Source: Psychrobacter sp. BI730 (lineage in GTDB: Bacteria > Pseudomonadota > Gammaproteobacteria > Pseudomonadales > Moraxellaceae). Taken from it: DNA of 64,000 bases. Each line of letters starts with the position of its first letter. Position 1 is the first letter of the stretch. The stretch is from positions 62,001 through 126,000 of the forward strand of contig NZ_JAATTV010000007.1 in assembly GCF_013414195.1 (NCBI RefSeq), given 5' to 3'. The position numbers and the translations under genes were made by a program. This document shows positions 60,854 to 64,000 of the stretch, piece by piece. Below the pieces are notes generated by a model. That model worked only from the letters and a program-made list of their open reading frames with translations, searched no databases and had not been told where the DNA came from.

Positions 60854-61516
60854 CTATCTATAACGAGTGTATTTACTGTCCACAATCCCGACTAGAGTGC
60901 AGTCGCTCATTGGCTGCATCCTCTGTTCAGGCCAGTCAGGGTTAAGTGGTTTTAGATACATATCATCATGACCATTGCCCATGACAAGCTGCTTAAAGGT
61001 CGCATCTGTATCTTCATTGCATTGCACAATGACCAGATCGCCGTCTTTTAAATCCCACGGCGTTATGTTTGGCTCAACGTAAACAATTTCGTCAGGCTTA
61101 AACTCAGGCCACATACTACGCCCTCGAACAATCAAACCAAAAGCTCTATCTGATAGATGCGTCGGCTTTGGAATCCAGTCTATTACATCGTCTAGCGTGG
61201 TAGGCATTACTTCTGCCCAATCACCTGCTGCTACCCAACTAATCACAGGCACTTGTCCTTTCATGTTGTGGTCTATGGATACGCGCTCAGTGTCGGTAGG
61301 TGTGTCCGTCATCGAGCCAATACCCGATAGTAACCAATCAGTATTACAGCGCAGATAAGCGGCCAGCTCAGTAGCGTATGCACCCGATGGCTTGGTATCA
61401 CCTTTAACCCAGCTACTTATAGTCGCCTTACCTGCGCCAGTTGCTCTTTTTATGTCAGCTTGACTTATCTTTAAGTCAGCCATTCTTTTGCTGATTCTAT
61501 CTGCTGCATCATTCAT
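60854..61516 (-). CDS. CI-like phage repressor with S24 autopeptidase domain
   Basis: A 220-residue lysogeny repressor. The N-terminal HTH spans about 1-65 (KISQADIKRATGAGKATISSW, the recognition helix region). The C-terminal LexA/S24 domain spans about 88-215. The predicted self-cleavage site is Ala97-Gly98 in VAAGDW, with catalytic Ser134 (GRSMWP) and Lys175 (DATFKQL), so RecA-triggered autocleavage and SOS induction are expected. AAGGAGG is 5 nt before the ATG. It is divergent from the Cro-like gene, with operator dyads between them and a second operator cluster behind it, the lambda immunity layout. Confidence 0.93.
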   Translation of the reverse strand: MNDAADRISKRMADLKISQADIKRATGAGKATISSWVKGDTKPSGAYATELAAYLRCNTDWLLSGIGSMTDTPTDTERVSIDHNMKGQVPVISWVAAGDWAEVMPTTLDDVIDWIPKPTHLSDRAFGLIVRGRSMWPEFKPDEIVYVEPNITPWDLKDGDLVIVQCNEDTDATFKQLVMGNGHDDMYLKPLNPDWPEQRMQPMSDCTLVGIVDSKYTRYR

Positions 61517-61536
61517 CTGTAAGCCTCCTTAGTAGT

Positions 61537-61621
61537 GTTCGTATATCAAAACATAAAAGCTTGACATAAATACGAACAATGTGTTCTAATATACGAACAT
61601 TAAGAGAACGGGAATACGAAC
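61537..61621. promoter_or_regulatory. Prophage right operator cluster (OR-like)
   Basis: Four 16-bp sites share the half ACGAAC/GTTCGT: 61537-61552, 61562-61577, 61583-61598 (best dyad, GTTCTAATATACGAAC) and 61606-61621, the last abutting the Cro start codon. The middle two cover the spacer and -10 of the rightward promoter. Confidence 0.75.
61561..61590 (+). promoter_or_regulatory. PR-like promoter for the Cro gene
   Basis: TTGACA (61561-61566), 18-bp spacer, TCTAAT (61585-61590), overlapped by operator dyads, 32 nt before the Cro-like ATG. Confidence 0.7.
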
Positions 61622-61831
61622 ATGACATTTGACCAGTTACTAAATTACTTTGACGGTCAAAGCTATAGAGATATTGAAAAGCAAACAGGTATCGCTTTAG
61701 CGCAACTGACCTACTACAAAAATCACGGCATACCAGAAGGACGACAAGCAATTTTAGAAATCCAAACTGGCGGTGCTTTAAAGGCGAATGTAACGCCACT
61801 GGTTAAGCTAGAAGATTTAGAACCAGCCTAA
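61622..61831 (+). CDS. Cro-like repressor
   Basis: A 69-residue protein with a helix-turn-helix in its first half (FDGQSYRDIEKQTGIALAQL followed by TYYKNHGIPEGRQA), the size and position of Cro or YdaS-type proteins. The helix pattern ending GIPEGRQAILEIQTGG resembles Cro N-to-C helix packing. The ATG is at 61622; GGGA lies 8 nt upstream within an operator dyad, so repressor binding could also block translation start. It is the first gene rightward from PR and opposite CI. Confidence 0.8.
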   Translation: MTFDQLLNYFDGQSYRDIEKQTGIALAQLTYYKNHGIPEGRQAILEIQTGGALKANVTPLVKLEDLEPA

Positions 61832-61901
61832 CACCTTGTAATTAACTTTACAGAAAGAAAGGCTTACACAAAACGTTTTTACAGATAGATAGGACACGCA
61901 A

Positions 61902-62372
61902 ATGCAAATAGAAGACGCAGCACACAAGACGGTTCACAACCCTAAGCATGGCGGATCAGTTGCTATTGCTGCACGTATGGGTATGTCTAGCACTGTCCTT
62001 AATAGCAAAGTCAATCCTAACTGTGACACTCACCATCTGCGTTTAGATGAAGCGGTCACGATCATGGAATTCACCAACGACCATTCAATCATGCACGCAA
62101 TGGCTCAACGTCTTGGTGGAATTTACTGCAAACAGTCTGACGAAGCAGTAACACAAGAAAGTTTACTGATGACAGCCGTATCAACGTCAGCTTGCCAAGG
62201 TGATGTGATGAATGAAATGCAAGCAGCGTTAGAAGATGGCCGTATTGATTGTAACGAGCTTGAGAGTTTGCAGGGAAAGATACAAGCAGCTATGAGTCGT
62301 CTTCAAGCATTGAGCAACGCAGTCAGAAAGCAACACGCCAAAGACAATCCACACTTACAAGGAATGAAGTGA
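61902..62372 (+). CDS. CII-like phage regulatory protein
   Basis: A 156-residue DNA-binding regulator of the phage CII/CP76 type. The N-terminal part (about 1-60) includes KHGGSVAIAARMGMSSTVLNSKVNP, LRLDEAVTIMEFT, matching the HTH of CII-family proteins. The C-terminal part is helical (MNEMQAALEDGRIDCNELES, then QAAMSRLQALSNAVRK) for oligomerisation. It follows the Cro gene by 70 nt. Its TGA shares a base with the ATG of the next tiny gene. By analogy it would activate lysogeny genes. Confidence 0.78.
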   Translation: MQIEDAAHKTVHNPKHGGSVAIAARMGMSSTVLNSKVNPNCDTHHLRLDEAVTIMEFTNDHSIMHAMAQRLGGIYCKQSDEAVTQESLLMTAVSTSACQGDVMNEMQAALEDGRIDCNELESLQGKIQAAMSRLQALSNAVRKQHAKDNPHLQGMK

Positions 62373-62440
62373 TGTTTGAAACAGTAACTTTCGCAGACGG
62401 TAGCAGCTACCAAGTGCCAGTGAAGGAGATTAAGCGATGA
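62372..62440 (+). CDS. 22-residue coupled microprotein
   Basis: ATG at 62372 overlaps the CII stop by one base (TGATG), and its own TGA overlaps the ATG of the following gene by 3 of 4 bases (ATGA). The product starts MFETVTFADGSSYQVP and ends KEIKR. The last codons contain AAGGAG, the ribosome site of the next gene. Double coupling suggests it is translated, either as a functional peptide or simply to pass ribosomes on. No family can be assigned at this length. Confidence 0.5.
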   Translation: MFETVTFADGSSYQVPVKEIKR

Positions 62441-62772
62441 CTGACGAATACACATTGCAATCAGACGACGAGCAATTTGAACACGCTATCAGTCATGCAC
62501 AAATGATGTGGCGATTGGCCTATAAACACGAATGTGAACGGAGACACGCAAAGATGAAATTTAACGAAGCAATGGCTCGTGAAGCACTAGAAGCGCAAGC
62601 AGAGCAAGACCGCTTAGACGCTAGACAGTTAGCAGCTAGAGAAGCCAATGAAGCACAGAGAGAGCTTAAACGTGATCTGAACCGCATCTTTTGGCACAGA
62701 GTCATGAAGTTTATTACCGCAGTCACAGTGTTAGCGGTGGCTTATCGATTAATCATTATGTTTTGGAGCTAA
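62437..62772 (+). CDS. Small coiled-coil membrane-anchored phage protein
   Basis: A 111-residue protein with AAGGAG 8 nt upstream. The first 90 residues are charged and helical (EAMAREALEAQAEQDRLDARQ, LAAREANEAQRELKRDL), probably a coiled coil. The last 20 form one hydrophobic helix (FITAVTVLAVAYRLIIMFW), so it would be tail-anchored in the inner membrane facing the cytoplasm. It sits where lambda has early replication genes, but nothing in it suggests replication. No family recognised. Membrane-tethered coiled coils in this slot might act in superinfection exclusion, which is speculation. Confidence 0.72.
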   Translation: MTDEYTLQSDDEQFEHAISHAQMMWRLAYKHECERRHAKMKFNEAMAREALEAQAEQDRLDARQLAAREANEAQRELKRDLNRIFWHRVMKFITAVTVLAVAYRLIIMFWS

Positions 62773-62774
62773 TC

Positions 62775-63653
62775 ATGTCATTCAACGAACCGTATTTCGC
62801 ACCGATCAGCAATTACAGCAACACAAACAAAGGTATGCCAGTTGATGCAGTAGAAGCATGGCTTGACCAGTTCCCACAGAAACGCGCTGAGAACAAGCCC
62901 AACGGCGGCATCATTCGCAGTATCGCGGACACCAGAGAGCTATATCTGCGTGAAATGAGTCCAAGAGAGCGCAAGGTTGCACGCGCTAAGGCTAAACGTG
63001 AACACAAGCAAGCCCTTAAAAACCTAGCAAAGCAAGAGCAGCAAGACGCTAAAGAAATCGCTAAGCAATTAGCTATTTGGAAGCGAGAGCAGCGCATTAA
63101 AGAAAAGGCCAGCGAGCAACCAAAAAAAGTCAAAAAGAATAACTACCCATCAACTAGAAAGCGCGCTAAGCACAAAGCTGGTCGAGCCATTCCACAGATT
63201 CAGATTGAATCAAACATCAGACGCGATGAGCTAGCCAACCAGTTAAAAGCAGGTCAGTTGATAGAGGTAGCGGAAAGGTCAGGCGGTACTGGTGCAGGTT
63301 GCCTGTATAGACAGCAAAGATTTGACCTAAAGAAATTGGCGCAAACTGGTTTACAGATAGTAAGAATCGCAAGCGCACTAGATAGACAGTCTTACTTCAC
63401 TTTGAATCAATTTGAAGTCTATCAATCAAACGTAAAGCTCGTAGGTAATTTTGATGACAAATCAAAGCAAGCACTACAAGTAGCATTAGCAACTGGTCAG
63501 ATGGTAGCGGCCGACCAATTCACCAGTAGCACGAGATTGGTTGCAGATTCAATGATGCGCCTATCTAAGTTATTCAATCTTGATATTTACACGGTTTATG
63601 AAAGCAAGACCATATTAGGTTGGATCATTCCATCGGACATTAAAAAACCCTAA
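62775..63653 (+). CDS. Lysine-rich phage early protein with possible C-terminal winged helix
   Basis: A 292-residue basic protein starting at ATG 62775, with GGAG 6 nt upstream and 2 nt after the previous stop. Residues about 50-125 are very Lys/Arg/Gln-rich helix (SPRERKVARAKAKREHKQAL). Residues about 150-290 look folded. The last 60 (ALATGQMVAADQFTSSTRLV then ADSMMRLSKLFNLDIY, ending GWIIP) follow the pattern of phage winged helix domains (HTH_39-like: basic-gap-A-x-x-MRLAxxxxxL). It could be a DNA-binding replication initiator or regulator. It contains no helicase or primase motif. I do not recognise the family. Confidence 0.68.
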   Translation: MSFNEPYFAPISNYSNTNKGMPVDAVEAWLDQFPQKRAENKPNGGIIRSIADTRELYLREMSPRERKVARAKAKREHKQALKNLAKQEQQDAKEIAKQLAIWKREQRIKEKASEQPKKVKKNNYPSTRKRAKHKAGRAIPQIQIESNIRRDELANQLKAGQLIEVAERSGGTGAGCLYRQQRFDLKKLAQTGLQIVRIASALDRQSYFTLNQFEVYQSNVKLVGNFDDKSKQALQVALATGQMVAADQFTSSTRLVADSMMRLSKLFNLDIYTVYESKTILGWIIPSDIKKP

Positions 63654-63705
63654 GAGCTGTGAACTCAAAGGGCATCTAACTAAACACGTAAGCGGAGTAT
63701 AGCAC

Positions 63706-64000
63706 ATGAGAATTAAAGTAGGCGATGTTTTTATCACAAAGCAAGGTTATGAGATAGCAGTTATTAGCTATTCAACACACTCGTGTATCACTGTTGAGTT
63801 TAAAGATAAAAACAAACACAGGTTGGTAACGCGAGCTCGAAACATTAAAAGAGGTGGTATTGAGAATCCATACCATCCCAAAAATTTTGGGGTTGGCTTC
63901 ATGGGTGTAGGGCTATTTAGCTCAAGGGCTAACAGCAAGCAAACAGACATATATACAGCATGGCGAAACATGCTAATGAGGTGCTACTGCGAGAAAAGGC
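63706..64000 (+). CDS. Phage protein, cut by the window edge
   Basis: ATG at 63706 with GCGGAG 8 nt upstream. The frame is open to the end of the window (98 codons seen). The N-terminus is beta-rich (RIKVGDVFITKQGYEIAVIS, with SCITVEFKDKNKHRL), followed by GGIENPYHPKNFGVGFMGVG and TAWRNMLMRCYCEKR. The W-x-x-M-x-x-R-C-Y block is typical of phage proteins that carry this before an HNH- or AP2-type DNA-binding/nuclease part. The remainder must lie to the right, so no function is assigned. Confidence 0.68.
   Translation, partial: MRIKVGDVFITKQGYEIAVISYSTHSCITVEFKDKNKHRLVTRARNIKRGGIENPYHPKNFGVGFMGVGLFSSRANSKQTDIYTAWRNMLMRCYCEKR

Noticed and set aside
61509..61799. A leftward 96-codon frame over the Cro gene and operators
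   Set aside because: It is antisense to Cro and crosses the operator-promoter region; no ribosome site and no coding character.
1..64000. CRISPR arrays, insertion sequences, rRNA genes
   Set aside because: I scanned for spaced repeats, transposase-like products with terminal inverted repeats, and rRNA. The only tandem repeats are the two short duplications, and no transposase or rRNA was seen.

Overview
The window looks like a chromosomal segment of a Psychrobacter-type gammaproteobacterium (Moraxellaceae). The basis is the AT-rich base composition, the leuC-leuD-x-leuB order, a FimV locus split in two, two FadL-type porins in tandem and the general protein style. I cannot confirm the species without a search. 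Positions 1 to about 55,500 are ordinary chromosome. From about 55,520 to the right edge the DNA is the early region of a lambda-like prophage that continues beyond the window.

Layout. 1-3.7 kb: carboxylesterase, tmRNA (ssrA), an AlkK-like acyl-CoA ligase, tRNA-Leu(UAA) and tRNA-Cys(GCA). 3.8-5.9 kb: a sodium:solute symporter with a 44-residue companion protein and a possible second small membrane partner. 6.5-10 kb: fdhD and a YdeP-type molybdopterin oxidoreductase. 10.2-14.6 kb: an ABC importer with two tandem paralogous lipoprotein receptors. 15.2 kb: a small secreted protein broken by a 13-bp tandem duplication. 15.7-17.8 kb: metG. 18.1-23.8 kb: a ketone-body cluster, with a GntP permease divergent from atoE, scoA, scoB and 3-hydroxybutyrate dehydrogenase. 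24-27.3 kb: apbC/mrp, dcd, sspB, sspA. 27.5-30 kb: petABC (cytochrome bc1). 30.5-33 kb: uup and slyX. 33.2-36.4 kb: two FadL-family outer membrane proteins. 36.9-39.8 kb: putP and a LysR regulator divergent from leuC. 40.1-44.4 kb: leuC, leuD, a lipoprotein gene and leuB. 44.7 kb: an L,D-transpeptidase. 46.1-54.7 kb: infA, truA, an asparaginase, the split fimV, queA and dinB.

Prophage. A 24-nt fragment matching the 3' end of a tRNA-Leu (TpsiC loop to CCA), followed by the tRNA's terminator, marks the chromosome/element junction near 55,520-55,543. To its right a leftward operon carries, from its promoter-distal end, an AlpA/excisionase-like protein, small unknown proteins, a MazG-like NTP pyrophosphohydrolase, SSB, a YqaJ-type exonuclease, a RecT/Bet annealing protein and five more small unknown proteins. 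A cleavable CI/S24 repressor (leftward) faces a Cro-like protein and a CII-like protein (rightward). Two clusters of 16-bp operator-like dyads (GTTCnnnnnnACGAAC) occupy the positions of lambda OL and OR. The first rightward genes after CII are unfamiliar: a 22-residue overlapping peptide, a small membrane-anchored coiled-coil protein and a lysine-rich protein. No integrase is visible at this end.

Themes. Lipid and ketone-body use recurs: acyl-CoA ligase, two FadL-type porins, AtoE, SCOT and HBDH. Two independent short tandem duplications (13 bp and 25 bp) at gene 3' ends look recent.
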